This document shows, in pieces, positions 31,713 to 42,949 of a stretch of DNA of 64,000 bases. The notes beneath the pieces are model-generated. The model was given only the letters and a program-made list of their open reading frames with translations, did not search any database and was not told where the DNA came from. Source of the DNA: Chinchilla lanigera (lineage: Eukaryota; Chordata; Mammalia; Rodentia; Chinchillidae); the NCBI RefSeq assembly GCF_000276665.1, contig NW_004955402.1, positions 4,384,003 to 4,448,002 on the forward strand. Direction: 5' to 3'. The position numbers and the translations under genes are program-made. Every line of letters begins with the position of its first letter. Within the stretch, counting starts at the first letter, position 1.

Positions 31713-34186
31713 TAAAAAAAAATAGTATTTATGAGCTGGGTATATGATCTTCCTCTTGTTTGCAAATGTATCATTCACTTTCTGGTTACTGAAGTTTTGA
31801 AAAAACAACTCTTGGCTGTTTTTTAATCCTTTCAATTCTTAGGTGGCAGGCAGTTTGGGGTTTAATTGTAGGAGTTTGTTTATTCTTTAAGAATAACAGG
31901 AGGAAAAGAACTTCTTTAACCACACAAGTATTAGTTGTTGTATGTCTATAAAATTTTTTTCTCTAATCAATTAGTTAACCTTTTCTCAAGAATAAAAGTT
32001 ACCTCCAATGATTTTGATATTGGCATGACTCTTCATATTGTACAGTTATCTGAAAGCTGCCACATGGCTTGGACAAACGGAAGCGATTAGTATAAAGTCT
32101 TTGCCATCTAAAACCACACAAAATGTTGTACTTTACCTTTCATCTCTGAGGTCCCTATTTAATAAGACTGGTGATAAGAGGTGTAAATCGGAAAATCTTT
32201 AGAACTTAAGATAGGTTCTAATGTGTTGTCAGTCAAAAGAAACGGAACTCTGAAATAAAAATAATGAACGAATACATCTGTGAACTTTATGTATAATCAC
32301 AACAGAACTTTAACTCTTTAGTGAGATACGGTGAGAAATATCAGGTTCAGACAGAGATAGAAGTGTAAGGCCACTACTTGAAAACTGTCTTCCACACCTG
32401 GGCCTAGGTCACTGCCATGTAACGTCCCAGGACTCGGCAACCACAGAAGGACGTGTTTACTGTTGTCGCCAAAGTGAGAGTTTCTTTTTCACACTCTGGA
32501 AATTCACTATGTAAAGTCACATGCCATCTCATTAGCATACTTTGAAAACTGATGAAATGTGTGTAGAAATATAAACCGATAGCATGCATGTTTCCTTTTT
32601 CACTGGTTATCTGGCAAAGGAAATAAAGATTCTTAAACAAATTCAATGAACGTATCTTTGCGTTTCTTATAAAAGTACAACAAAATTCCAAAGGCCAGAA
32701 ACACAGTTGTCTGCATGTGGAATATAAATAATGTTTTGTAAGACATCAAAGCATAAGGTAGCTCGTACATGATTTCTTCTCTAAATGCACTTAAAGGTAT
32801 TATCACTGTACAGTGACACTTGGTAAAGTAAAAAATGTCTGCTGGGTTTGTCATTCCACATTGAAGGACAAGTGAGAGTCCTGTGGGCCATAACTCTTAT
32901 TAAAACTGATCTGAACCCATGAAAATCTCAGTCTGGATTCCACACTGAAGCATCTGCCGGGGGCGGGGGGGGGAGTGAGAGCTCTGTCCCCATTTGGGGC
33001 TGGCCCTAGACAGACAGTATCTGTGACCCTGAGAGGGAAGGCAAAGCTGCCCACCCTTAGCTGCTCTAGATTTGCTCTAAATCAGAAACATGAGGGCTGT
33101 GTAGTGGCCAATAGCAGATACTTGGCGGTGAGACAGCTGTAGCTTCCCAACGCGCATGAGCCCCCTGCAGCCTGCCATTCCTCCACAGGACTCGGCCATG
33201 CCCACACTGAGAAACAAAAGCAAAATCTGTGCGGCTTGTACCACCCCGAGGGAAGGGTGTTTGTCAGCATGCTTGGATAAAAGCAGTTCTCTGTTTTCAG
33301 GTTGGGGCTGCAGAAAGAAATCACTACCTACATTCGTGAATGTAAACAATAACAAAACAAAAAGTGTGTGTGGTCAGGGAAGGAAATCTGGCTAGCACAG
33401 GGAAGCATATTCACTAGGCACGACCATGAAGGGGAAACAGAGACTGTGACTGCCGAGCGCAGGGTCTGGAAGGGTTAGACGCTGCGTTGCACTCGTCCCC
33501 CACAGGCAGCGAGCTCGTAAGACGCTAAGCTACAAAACGTCGTTTTCAATACTCAGTGACACAGAAACGCTCATTGCACAATGATGACAGTCATCGCTCA
33601 GCGTGACATTTGTAACGACAGCTTTCTTTAGGCGGAAGTCCCTCCTCCAATCCAGGAGCCACGCGGGGCATAAATATTGTCTGCTCCACTTTAGAAACTG
33701 ATTCCTTTTGGAAAGTAGATGTGGAATATTTTGTAGGGTAAAAATTAAGGCTGTTTCTGGCATTCTTGGTAAAAAAAAAAAAGTCAATATATGTATATAA
33801 CATAAGTATTAAAAAAAAGAGTGTCTTTCACTTGTTGGTAGCATTGGCTACGAAAGGAAGAGCTGTTTGTCCCCACGTACAAGGTCACACTCACGTCTGC
33901 TGCAGAATCAGACACAAGAAGCGACCGAGTTTCGTATTCCAGGGCCTGCCTTCCGGAAGCATCCTGTCTTCTTTCCTTTACCAAGGAAATGCGGAGAAAG
34001 CTCAGCTCAAGTGCTGAACCATCTCCTTCTCCACAGTTTACACTGACAAAGCTGGAGATACTCCCCTCGGGACAGGGGACACCCACAGGGTGACAGGGAC
34101 AGGCATGTCCAGGCAGTTCTGCTTTCCCCACCACAAGTAGGATCTTCTTGGACTATAATACGTGGTAACAGCCACTTTGGGGTACT

Positions 34187-34281
34187 TCAAGGGCTTGGTT
34201 GTGGCTTAATCACCCATTCTGCATGAGGATTTACATGATATACATCCAATACATATGCATCTGGATCCAAGCAATGCTGTC
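34187..34281 (-). CDS. ARHGAP28: ARHGAP28 last coding exon, stop TGA
   Basis: Minus strand; acceptor TCTTTTAG. Two bases complete Gly, then QHCLDPDAYVLDVYHVNPHA and EWVIKPQPSP with TGA at 34189-34187. The DAYxLDVYxxNPxAEWVIKP ending matches the C terminus of mammalian ARHGAP28 as I recall it. Confidence 0.93.
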
Positions 34282-34497
34282 CTAAAAGAAAGAGAAGAAT
34301 CACAGAATGTTTTCAAGACTTCACCCCTTTCTGGTATGCACCATGCATGGTTCATGAGCATGAGGTTCCAATGAGGCCAACAGTTCTCCCCACCCTGAGG
34401 AAGTGTATACATTTGCAAGTTTCTTAACAAAGCCTCTCTGGCTTTCTTACTGTGAGTAATTCAAATAAATGTCGTATGAAATTGTGGAAAAAACAGA

Positions 34498-34600
34498 AGC
34501 ACATGGCGGTACACGCCTGTAACCCCAGCACTCGGGAGGCTGAGGCAACAGCCTGGGCTATAGAGTGAGACCCTGTCTTAAAAAAAAAAAAAAAAAAAGA
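34498..34600 (+). repeat. B1-type SINE (short)
   Basis: GCACATGGCGGTACACGCCT, then CGGGAGGCTGAGGCAACAGC and GAGTGAGACCCTGTCTTAAA with a poly(A) tail. It lies in the last ARHGAP28 intron. AGAAATTGTGG-like repeats flank it, suggesting a target duplication. Confidence 0.8.
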
Positions 34601-34689
34601 AATTGTGGATAAAAACAGACACACCAATCACAGGAAAATTATTCTCTGGTAACAGAAAATGGCGTCCCCGCCAGTACACTTCAGTTTCT

Positions 34690-34975
34690 TGGTTGCCCAG
34701 GTAATAAAAATAGCTCCTGTTCTAGTTCCTGTTGTTCCTGTCTCTTAGAAATGGCTGGTCACTGTGACGCACACATTGCGTAAACCAATCCCCAGTTTTC
34801 AAGCCATTCTGCTTCTGCACTTCCTGCTTGCTTATCCCATATAAGCACCAGCAGTTGGGGCCTGATATTCTGGGAGCGATTCCCACCAGGGCCTATGGGC
34901 GTAAATAAATCTGCCTCCAAATCCTCGGTGTCGTTTTGGTGTTTCTGCTTGCTGCTGCTCCCTGGCTTTGCCACA
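34690..34975 (+). mobile_element. solo-LTR-like element, copy B
   Basis: Plus-strand partner of copy A at 22.5-22.75 kb: TTAGAAATGGCTGGTCACTG, then CTTATCCCATATAAGCACC (TATA-like), GGGGCCTGATATTCTGGGAG, AATAAATCTGCCTCCAAATC and TTTTGGTGTTTCTGCTTGC. The AATAAA is intact here. The rest of the intron, 34976-36030, has no other recognised element. Confidence 0.65.
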
Positions 34976-36045
34976 TCAAATAGAGAAATATGATAAGAGT
35001 TTGTTTCTGGTGTGAACTGATTTATATGCCGACACATGTCGTGTAGCGGCTTTACAGGTAGTAACTAGAGCAGGGCTGGAGCAGACTCTAGTGTATTTTA
35101 GGAATGTTCATGTTGTTGCTTGACTATGGGTGACACCTGTCAGCAGGACAGCTATCCAGATGCACTGGGCACTGTTCTAGGACCCGGGTATCACAGCTGT
35201 CAGCCAGGAACATGCTCGAAGGTGCCCAAATAGCAAATAAACAGGTGAAATACAAAGCAAGACTGACAGTGAGAAGAACATCAAAGAAAGACAGTAGAGG
35301 AGGCTTGGGATCATGTGTGAGCCAGGAATGGCTCACTGGCAAGGCAATGGCCAGGCAAAGAAATGACAGAGGTGAGGGGGCCAGAAGGCCGGCCAAGCAT
35401 GCGCGAAGCTCCAGACAACAGGTGGTTGTGGGGACCAGCAGAAGCTCGGGTCTCAGGAGCAGCCCGGAACACCAGCTGGAGATGCGCCCCATGCAGGTGT
35501 ACTGAAAGCAAAGCAATGGATTGAGCTTCCCAGGAAGTTCAAACACCCCAACTTCTGAGGACTGGAGAGGCTAAGAGGATGAGTGACAGGCGAGGGGCTC
35601 AGGTAAGTCGGAGAAAAGGCAGCAGCTGAGGTCAACCTCCAAGTCAGCAAGGTAGGGTGAAGAAAGCATTTTCAAAGAAGACAGACACCAGCCAAGCAGC
35701 TATGAAGACAGAGGAAGGGTTGGGTGGCACAGCCTGAGGCCTCCTGTGACCTCGGGGCCTTCGGCAGGAGGGATGGAGACAGCTATTCCGGCAGCTGCTG
35801 TGGGCAGGAGTCTACTGAGGCGCAGAGGAATGGGAGGGGTTGGGGGTCGGAGAGCTCGTGAGGACAGGGTGAGCAGCACCTTTCATACAGATGAATGTGA
35901 CGCCGGCGGGAAGGGCTGGGAGGATGAAGGGCAGGGGTGGACCAAGCCCAGGTCTCTTCCCACCCTCCACCCCCACCAGGGAAATTGGAAGAGAGATCCT
36001 GGGCTGTGAGCTAAAACAGAGATGTCACAAAAAAAGGAGGTCCAG

Positions 36046-36161
36046 GGGCTGGGATTTAGCTCAACGGCAAAGCGCCTGCCTGGCAAGCACAAGGTCGTGA
36101 ATTCTGTTCCCGGTACTGGAGAAAAACAAAACAAAAACAAAAACAAAAACAAAAAAAAAAA
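36046..36161 (+). repeat. ID SINE with target-site duplication
   Basis: GGGCTGGGATTTAGCTCAAC through GTCGTGAATTCTGTTCCCGG and TACTGGAGAAAAAC, with an (AAAAC)n-rich tail. AAAAAAGGAGGTCCAG lies on both sides (to 36045 and to 36178). Close to the family consensus. Confidence 0.9.
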
Positions 36162-36484
36162 AAAAAAAGGAGGTCCAGCTCTGGAAAACCCCGTTTGCTT
36201 CCCTTTTTTTCTTTTCCTATGAGTCTTCAGGAAGAGACTTTCCAACCTAGTGTCCTACTGGAAAGATCCGAAAGTGTCCTCCATCTCCACACTGAGAGCC
36301 TCACTTGGGAGAACTGGCAGACAAGTCCTGAAACTTCTTTTCCACAAGGTTGAAAACAACCCAGAAATATCCTCGTGACTTTTAATCTAAGAAACTTGTA
36401 AAATATACCCTTATAACATTAGCAACATATTTCTCTTAGACTAATCCGAAACTTTAGAAGTAGAAATCATTAATAAATGCTTAC

Positions 36485-36549
36485 CTATATTGCCTCCAAT
36501 TTCATATAACCTTTGGTTCTGAATCTTAATACACTCCGATGAACCATGA
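36485..36549 (-). CDS. ARHGAP28: ARHGAP28 small exon: C-terminal module
   Basis: Minus strand; acceptor TTTCTAG, donor GTAAGC, 65 bp. One base completes Ser, then HGSSECIKIQNQRLYEIGGN and I, plus one base of Gly. It was found by phase continuity between neighbouring exons. The preceding intron is 11.4 kb and is filled with L1, LTR and mariner remains. Confidence 0.92.
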
Positions 36550-37032
36550 CTAGAAAGACAAGAACACAGTGCAATTTTAATCTCATTTCATGATCTAAGG
36601 GAAAGCTGTGCACTCAGCCACACAGCGGCAAACAAGCCATTCTGCCCCGATGAAATACATGCCACAAGACTCTACCTTGACTGCAGTTAACAACTTTTAT
36701 TTTTCCTGTTTGACTTGGACAAGAAGCTGAAACCCAGGGAGGGTGGGAAGATTCTGGCCAAGACCAGTGCTGCGGAGCCCGGAGCAGGCAGCCCGCTCCA
36801 GCTGTGCCCACTGGGGCACTTGGTAGGCAGCGGGTGCCTCACATCAAGCCTGGCCAGCAAGCAGCTGCCTAGTCCCTGGGTCCGGTTCTCCGCATTCAGG
36901 AGAAGTCAGGCTTCACTGCTGCACTTGCCAAACGCTGAATGGCAGCCTCTCCCCAGCCCGCAGATTTCCAAGGCTGCCTAGTGCTTTGCTTTGCAAGCTG
37001 TCTAGGGCTGACACCTATGCAACACTCTGCCT

Positions 37033-37131
37033 TCTTTTTTTTTTTGGTTTTTCTCCGGTACCGGGAACCGAACTCACGACCTTGTGCTTGCCAGGCAGGC
37101 GCTTTGCCGCTGAGCTAAATCCCCAGCCCCC
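37033..37131 (-). repeat. ID SINE with target-site duplication
   Basis: Reverse copy: TTTTTCTCCGGTACCGGGAA, then TGCCGCTGAGCTAAATCCCC. CACTCTGCCTTCTT is repeated at 37023-37036 and 37132-37145. Nearly consensus, so young. Confidence 0.9.
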
Positions 37132-37145
37132 CACTCTGCCTTCTT

Positions 37146-37715
37146 AAAAAAAAAAAAAGCAAGCAACTCAGAGACAGTAACTGCCCCGTTCATTTTCCCC
37201 ACCCAAAACTAGAATGTCAAGGTAGAAGGATGTGAGAGACAGTGCTAGTCTCCATGCTACTTTGGGTAGGACTTTGAGCTTGGTTACCTCAGACAGACTC
37301 TCCTGGCCTTTTGGTTGTGTGGAAGTAGGCTGCATGCTCTGTTGTGTTTGCTTGTTTAATCAACCATCTTAGACAATGGTAGATTTGCATGTAGTAGTAA
37401 GACAATACGTACAGGGTCCACACACATTTTACCAAGTTTCTCCCCATAGGAAAAGCTTGCAGAAACTCCCGTGCGATGACCAGGCCAGAACGCTAACCTT
37501 GATTCAGTAAAGCCACTTAAGATTCCTACCATAAGGACCAAGGGACCCCCTGGTGGCCTTTTCGTGGCCATATTCGCCTCCTTCCCCCACCCGCCCCAGC
37601 CTGACCTCTGGCAGCCACCGCCCCAGCCTGCACTTCCGTGCTTGTGTGGTTGCACAGATGTTCTGCGAATGCAAACATGGTGTGGAATCTTCTGCATTGC
37701 TTCCCCACTCACTCA
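37146..37715. other. intronic sequence, no recognisable feature
   Basis: ARHGAP28 intron DNA between the ID SINE and an L1 fragment; nothing supported. Confidence 0.4.
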
Positions 37716-39000
37716 GTGTCCACCCTTGGTGACGCCCTAAGTTGTTTGCGCTGCTGAGTGCTGTGTTCTGGCTTACACGTATCACAGCTTGTTCAGTCAT
37801 TCACTTGTTGAGGGACAGCTAGGTTTTATCCAGTTTCGATTGTTTAAATAAAGCTGTTGTAAGTTTGTGTAAAGGTTTTTGTGTGGGCAGCATCTTCCTT
37901 TCTTTGAGATAAGTGCTCTGGGATAGGAAAGCTGGATTAGATGGCAGTTGGATACCTAGTTTTATAAGAAACTGTTGAACCGTTTCACAGAGTTACTGAA
38001 ATATTTTGTATTCCCACCAATGTATGAATGGCTTGGTTTTTCTGACTTTGTGTTTGGTGTTGTCACTATATTTTACTTTAGCATCCTCACAGGCGTGTGA
38101 TGCTCTGTCATCAAGGTCTTAATTTGCGTGTCCTTACTGGCAGACGTTATGCATCTTTTTATGTGTGTCTGCATCTGTGGATCTCTTTGGTGAGATGTCA
38201 TCTGCACGTTTCTGCTATGGTTTGGCTCTTGACACTTTTGGGAGGTGATGGAGTGTTTAAACACGAGGCCTGGCAGGCGAGCTTCAGGTCACTGCGGTGC
38301 TCCTCGAAGGGATGATGACAACCTCATCTTCCTTCTCCTCTTTTCACTCCCAGGCCAAGCAGGGAGCAGTCCTGTTCAGCCACATGCCCATCACAATGTG
38401 GGACTGGAGCCTCCAAAATGATGAGCCAAAAGAAATCTTTCCCCTTTTTAAGTTGATTGTCTTAGGTATTTGTTACAGTGACAGAAAGCTGACTTACACA
38501 GTCCGTTTCATTAAACATCTGCTCATGTCCCTTGTCAATTTTCAAATTGGAGTTTCTTTTTTACTGTTTGAGTGTTTTGTTCATATATCCTAGATATAAG
38601 TAATTATGGAATATGTAGTTTACAAATACTTTGCCTCAGTCTGTTCATTCTACTCATAGGGTCTTTCAGAGAATGTATTTTCAATTTTGACAAAGTCTAC
38701 TTTGATATATCAGTTTCATTTCCTCTGTATCACGCTTTTGGTGTCAAAACTAGTACTCTTCACAAGTACTAGTCCACAAAGATGTTCTCCAGGGTTACTC
38801 TCAAAAAGTTCCATAGTTTTGTGTTACACATTTAAAAATGTGTGACCCTTTTTGAGTTAACTTTTGTATAAAGTGTGAGTTTTACACTAAGTTTCACCTC
38901 TTAGTTTTTTGTTTGTTTTTCCTTTTTTGACCTATGAATGTCCAGTTGTTGTAGCACCATTTGTTGAAAAGGCCATCCTTCCTCTATGGGATTATTTTTG
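37716..39000 (+). mobile_element. ancient L1 LINE 3'-end fragments, split by an LTR-like insert
   Basis: TTCACTTGTTGAGGGACAGC, then GAACCGTTTCACAGAGTTAC and, beyond the insert, GTTGTAGCACCATTTGTTGA, are sense sequences of old L1M 3' ends. An LTR-like segment at about 38212-38500 (TGCTATGGTTTGGCTCTTGA to ACAGTGACAGAAAGCTGACT) interrupts it. Confidence 0.6.
38212..38500 (+). mobile_element. MaLR-like LTR fragment inside L1
   Basis: Starts TGCTATGGTTTGGCTCTTGA and ends ATTTGTTACAGTGACAGAAA. This is the start and end pattern of mammalian MaLR-related LTRs. Subfamily not assigned. Confidence 0.5.
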
Positions 39001-39379
39001 TACTTCTATGAAAGATTAGTTCCTAGAATAGTCAGATTCACAGGGACAAAGCATAGCGGAATAGTAACCAGTGGTCCTGGCAGGGAAGAACAGGCAGGCT
39101 CAGCATGGGATGATAAAAATACCCTGGAGGAAAAGGATGCTGACCACTACACAACAGTGTGGATGTACCTAATGCCACTGAATTGTGCCCTTAAAATGTT
39201 AAGGCTTTATGGTATGTATAATTTACAGTATCAATTTTATAAAACTGCAGCGAGGAATATCACTAATATTACATTGTTTTTACTAGAGAAAGTATATAGT
39301 TGCTTTCAGATAATAAAGCAATTCCTTCCACCTTCTTCTTCAAGGTTGTTTTAGTTACTCAATAGCCTGTACTTTTCCA

Positions 39380-41602
39380 TAAAAAAATTCTTAGGATAAA
39401 TGTGTGTATGTTTGCAAATTATCTTGCTAGGATTTTAATAGGAATTCTGTTAAAATTATATATCAGTTCGGCGATAATCATTAACTCAACTATGTTGTCT
39501 TCCAATCCATGAAAATGGTGTATCTATCCATTTCTTTAGGGCTTCTTTGATTTCTTTCATCAGTACATTGTTATTTTTAGCACACAGATCCTCTGTTTAC
39601 TTAAATTTATATCTTTTTACACTGACTATATACAGTACCATATTTTTACTGTTGGTTTTAAATTCAGTTTTCAAATGTTCCAATTTGATTGATTTTTGTG
39701 TGCTAATATTATAAGATTGTGGCCTGCTGAGCTAACTTATTATTTCTAAATCTTTTTCTTTTCCTTTATGAAATTTTGTATGTAGTCAATCAAGCTATCT
39801 GGAGCTGGGCATGGTAGGGTATGCCTGTAATCCCAGAACTCAGGAGGCTGAGGCAGGAGGATCGTTGCAAGTTTGAGACCAGCCTGCGCTAAAGAGTGAG
39901 CTCAAGGACAGTCTGAACTGTATAGAAGAACCTGTCTCAAAAAGACAAAAAAAAAAAAAAAAATCAAGCTATCTGCAAATAGACTGTTTCATTTTTTCAT
40001 TAACAATCTTTATACCTTTTATTTCTTATTCTTTGCATATTGCAGTGGCTTAATCTTCCAGCAGTATAGTTAATAAGAGTGATGAAAGTGGTTATCTTTG
40101 TTCTTGATCTTATAGTGGAAAATTTTCAATCTCTCACCACTAAATATGATATTAGCTGCACATGCTGGCAGATAATCTTTGTCTAATGGCGGAAGGTCTC
40201 CTCTTTTTTCCAGTTTGCTGAAAGCTTGGTCCATGAGTTTGCATTGGATTTTACTAAAGGCTTTTGTTTCGGTATGAACTGATATGCATTTTTTTTCCTG
40301 TTGCTGAAATATACATATATATATATATATTTTTTCCCAGCACTAAGTCAGCCTTAAACACCTACAATAAATCCTACTTCATCATTTTGCATAATTCTTT
40401 TAATAATACATGCTGGATTAGATTTACTATTTTGTTGAGGATTTTTGCATTGAATATCAGGGGTGATGTCGGTTTTTAAATTTTTCATTCTATTTTATTT
40501 TTGTATTTTCTTTGTGTGATTTGGTAGAGGGTAATGACACCAACTTCATAAAATTAGTTGGGATAGTCTTTCTTCTTTTATTTCCTGGAAAAGATTATGC
40601 TAATTTACTGTTAGTTCTTTAAATGCTTGTTAGAGTCCTGCAGTGAAATCATATTGGCATAGCGAGTTGTTTAGAGACCTTAGAATGACAGATTCAGTTC
40701 CTCTAGTAGCTATACAACTACTCAGGTTCTCAATTTCATCTTGGTTGTATTTTGGTAATTAATGGCTTTTGAGGAGTTGGTACCTTTTGTCTTAAGTAGT
40801 TGAATTTATGGTCATAAAATTGCTCATAGTACTTCCTCACTACCCATTTAAAGGAAACACTAATAATCTTGTTTAATTTTTTGATACTGGTAGTTTTTTT
40901 AATCTTTATTTTCATCAGGTTTTTAAAAATCAAAGCATTTTATTGTCTTTTTAAAAAAATAAGCTTCTTGTTTCACTCATCTTCTATATGATTTTCCTTT
41001 CCCCAAATCTATTGATCTCTGCTTATCTTTACTCATTTCTCTGCTTCCCTTCGGCTTACTTTGCATTAATTTTGTTTCAAAAGGTAAGAACTTAGATAAA
41101 TGAGATCTTTCTTTTCTAGCATGACCATTTACTGCTATAATTTTTTTGTCTCAGTACTACTTTATTTGAATATAATTTGGTATGCTATAGTTGTATTTTC
41201 CTTCTATGTACATCTTAAAAAGTTTCCTTTAAGCCTTCCTCTTTGTCCTGTGGGTTATTTAAAGGTGTCTGGTTTACTTCTAGAATTTCTGGAGATCTTC
41301 ATGTTGTCTTCCTGTTATTGACATCCAGTTTGACTCCTTTAAAGTCAGAGTGATTTCAGGTATCTTAGATTCTTTGAGGTTTATTTGCTGACCCAGGATA
41401 CGGCTTGTCTTTTAGGATGTTACCTTGATTTACCCACAGTGTTTCTGAATACATTTCTTTGCATGTTTTCTTTGTGGTCTTTATGGGCTCTGCAGTATTT
41501 ATATGTCAAAGTTTACTGGTATTGATGTTTCATCACTGCATTATGGGTAGAAACCTTACTTCCATTAATTATCTTTATGTTAACACTTAAAAATATAATT
41601 CT
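39380..41602 (-). pseudogene. ancient L1 ORF2 remnant, broken
   Basis: Read on the minus strand this is L1 ORF2. The plus strand shows its complement, e.g. TCTTCCAATCCATGAAAATG, CATGAGTTTGCATTGGATTT and TTGTTGAGGATTTTTGCATT. Many stops and shifts. It is interrupted by a B1 SINE at 39802-39962. Confidence 0.75.
39802..39962 (+). repeat. B1-type SINE with target-site duplication, inside L1
   Basis: AGCTGGGCATGGTAGGGTAT through GAGGCTGAGGCAGGAGGATC, with the duplicated CCAGCCTG/ACAGTCTG block and poly(A). ATCAAGCTATCTG flanks it at 39789-39801 and 39963-39975. Younger than the host L1. Confidence 0.9.
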
Positions 41603-41640
41603 ATCGCTTCTTGACCTTTTGGCTAAGATCAAGTGTAGTA
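41603..41640 (+). pseudogene. U2 snRNA 5' fragment (nucleotides 1-38)
   Basis: ATCGCTTCTTGACCTTTTGG then CTAAGATCAAGTGTAGTA. This equals the first 38 nt of spliceosomal U2 with only two differences, both at one CpG (CG to TA after TTCT). It starts exactly at U2 nucleotide 1 and stops exactly after GUAGUA, the branch-point recognition sequence. It joins directly to a sense, 5'-truncated L1 3' end. It cannot be a working U2 gene, since the rest of U2 and its promoter elements are absent. Confidence 0.9.
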
Positions 41641-42400
41641 AAACATAATCCTATTTATTCTATGAATAATTTTTATTTTGATAAAATATACGTAACACAA
41701 AATGTATCTTAACAATGGTTAAACAAATAGTTCTGTGGTATTAAATACATTCATTATGTGCAGCAATCACCCGCACCATCTCCAGAATTTATTTTACCTG
41801 CAGAACTGGAGATCTATGCCCACTAAACAGTATCTTCCCAATTTCCCCTCTCCCATTACTTGGAAACCACTATGTTTTCTGTCTGTATCACTGCTGAACT
41901 CTATTTATAAAAGTGGAATTAGATGCCATTTGTCTTTTTGTGACTGACTCATTAAACTTAGTGTACTGTCCTCAGTGTTCACTCATGTTGTAGCGTGTGT
42001 CAAAACTTCCGTCCCTTTTCAGGTGAGATAGCACCCTGTTATATGGATAGAACATACTTTGCTTATCCACTCATCAGCTGCTAGCGACTTAAGTTGCTTC
42101 TGTTTTAGTTACTGAGAATAAAGTGCTTAGACGTACAAACATCCATGTGAGACCCTGCTTTCAATGTACCCAGGAGTAACACTGATGGATCACATAGTAA
42201 TTCTAGTTTTAATTTTGTAAGGGACCTCTGTACTATTTTCCACAGTGACAGTACCATTTCCTAATTCCATCAGTATCCAATAGGGTTCTGATTTCTCCAC
42301 ATCTTCACCAACATTGGATATGTTTGTTTTTTTTTTTTTTAACAGCAGCTATCCCAACAGGTGTGACAATTTTATTTACTCTTAGTTCTTTGAATTAGTA
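41641..42400 (+). mobile_element. L1 LINE 3' end (L1ME-like), fused to U2 fragment
   Basis: Sense L1M/ME 3' sequence: TTTTGATAAAATATACGTAA, GTTCTGTGGTATTAAATACA, ACTCATGTTGTAGCGTGTGT, GGATCACATAGTAATTCTAG and TTTCTCCACATCTTCACCAA. 5'-truncated and non-coding. It begins at the 3' end of the U2 fragment. Confidence 0.75.
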
Positions 42401-42734
42401 AATGAAGGAGGAACACTGACACATGGACAAATTTCATGTTAAAAACAGGTAATTCTGGTATTTTAGCATAAGAAAGATTCATTTATTTTATTCTGAAATT
42501 GTTACTTTACCATTAAAAAGTATAGTGTTTTTTTTTTTTTAAATTGGTAGGATACTAGAAAATGTTAAGTGAAGTTTTAATTTTAGGAGTCTTTTAAATT
42601 TACAGAAACATTACGTAGTACAGGTAGTTTTGGTATGGCCCACATCCTGTTCCTGATAATACCAACATCCAATATTAATGATACATTTGTCACAATTAAT
42701 AAACCAATACCAATGCATTCATATTAATTTTTGC

Positions 42735-42850
42735 TGTTTTCTGAGAGAGTCCCACTTTGTAGCCCAGGCTGGCCTTGAACTCATGGAGATCCTCCTACCT
42801 CAACCTCTCAGGTGCTGGGATTTACAGACATGTGCCACCAAACAAGGCCA
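42735..42850 (-). repeat. B1-type SINE
   Basis: CTGAGAGAGTCCCACTTTGT, AGCCCAGGCTGGCCTTGAAC, then GTGCTGGGATTTACAGACAT: a reverse-strand B1 in the 11.4-kb ARHGAP28 intron. Confidence 0.8.
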
Positions 42851-42949
42851 CATTTGTATTAATTAAGGGCAACATTTTATTCACATCATCTTCATTTTTC
42901 CCTAATGTCTGCTTTTTGTTCTATGGTTTCACTTTAATAAGGGCAGAGG

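Larger units (their letters stand above)
30505..34186 (-). other. ARHGAP28: ARHGAP28 3'UTR (length uncertain)
   Basis: Downstream of the stop the sequence is mostly unique, apart from one B1 SINE (31556-31712). Minus-strand AATAAA candidates are at 31884-31879, 30789-30784 and 30531-30526. The last is followed on the minus strand by a GU-rich stretch (TTGTTATGTTGG), a good cleavage context. Which is used cannot be told from sequence alone. Confidence 0.45.

Noticed and set aside
34759..35037. 92-codon minus-strand frame near the last ARHGAP28 intron
   Set aside because: It coincides with the LTR-like element also found at 22.5 kb; repeat-derived.
41603..41640. Functional U2 snRNA gene
   Set aside because: Only 38 of about 187 nt are present, the Sm site and stem-loops III/IV are missing, and no snRNA promoter element is visible.
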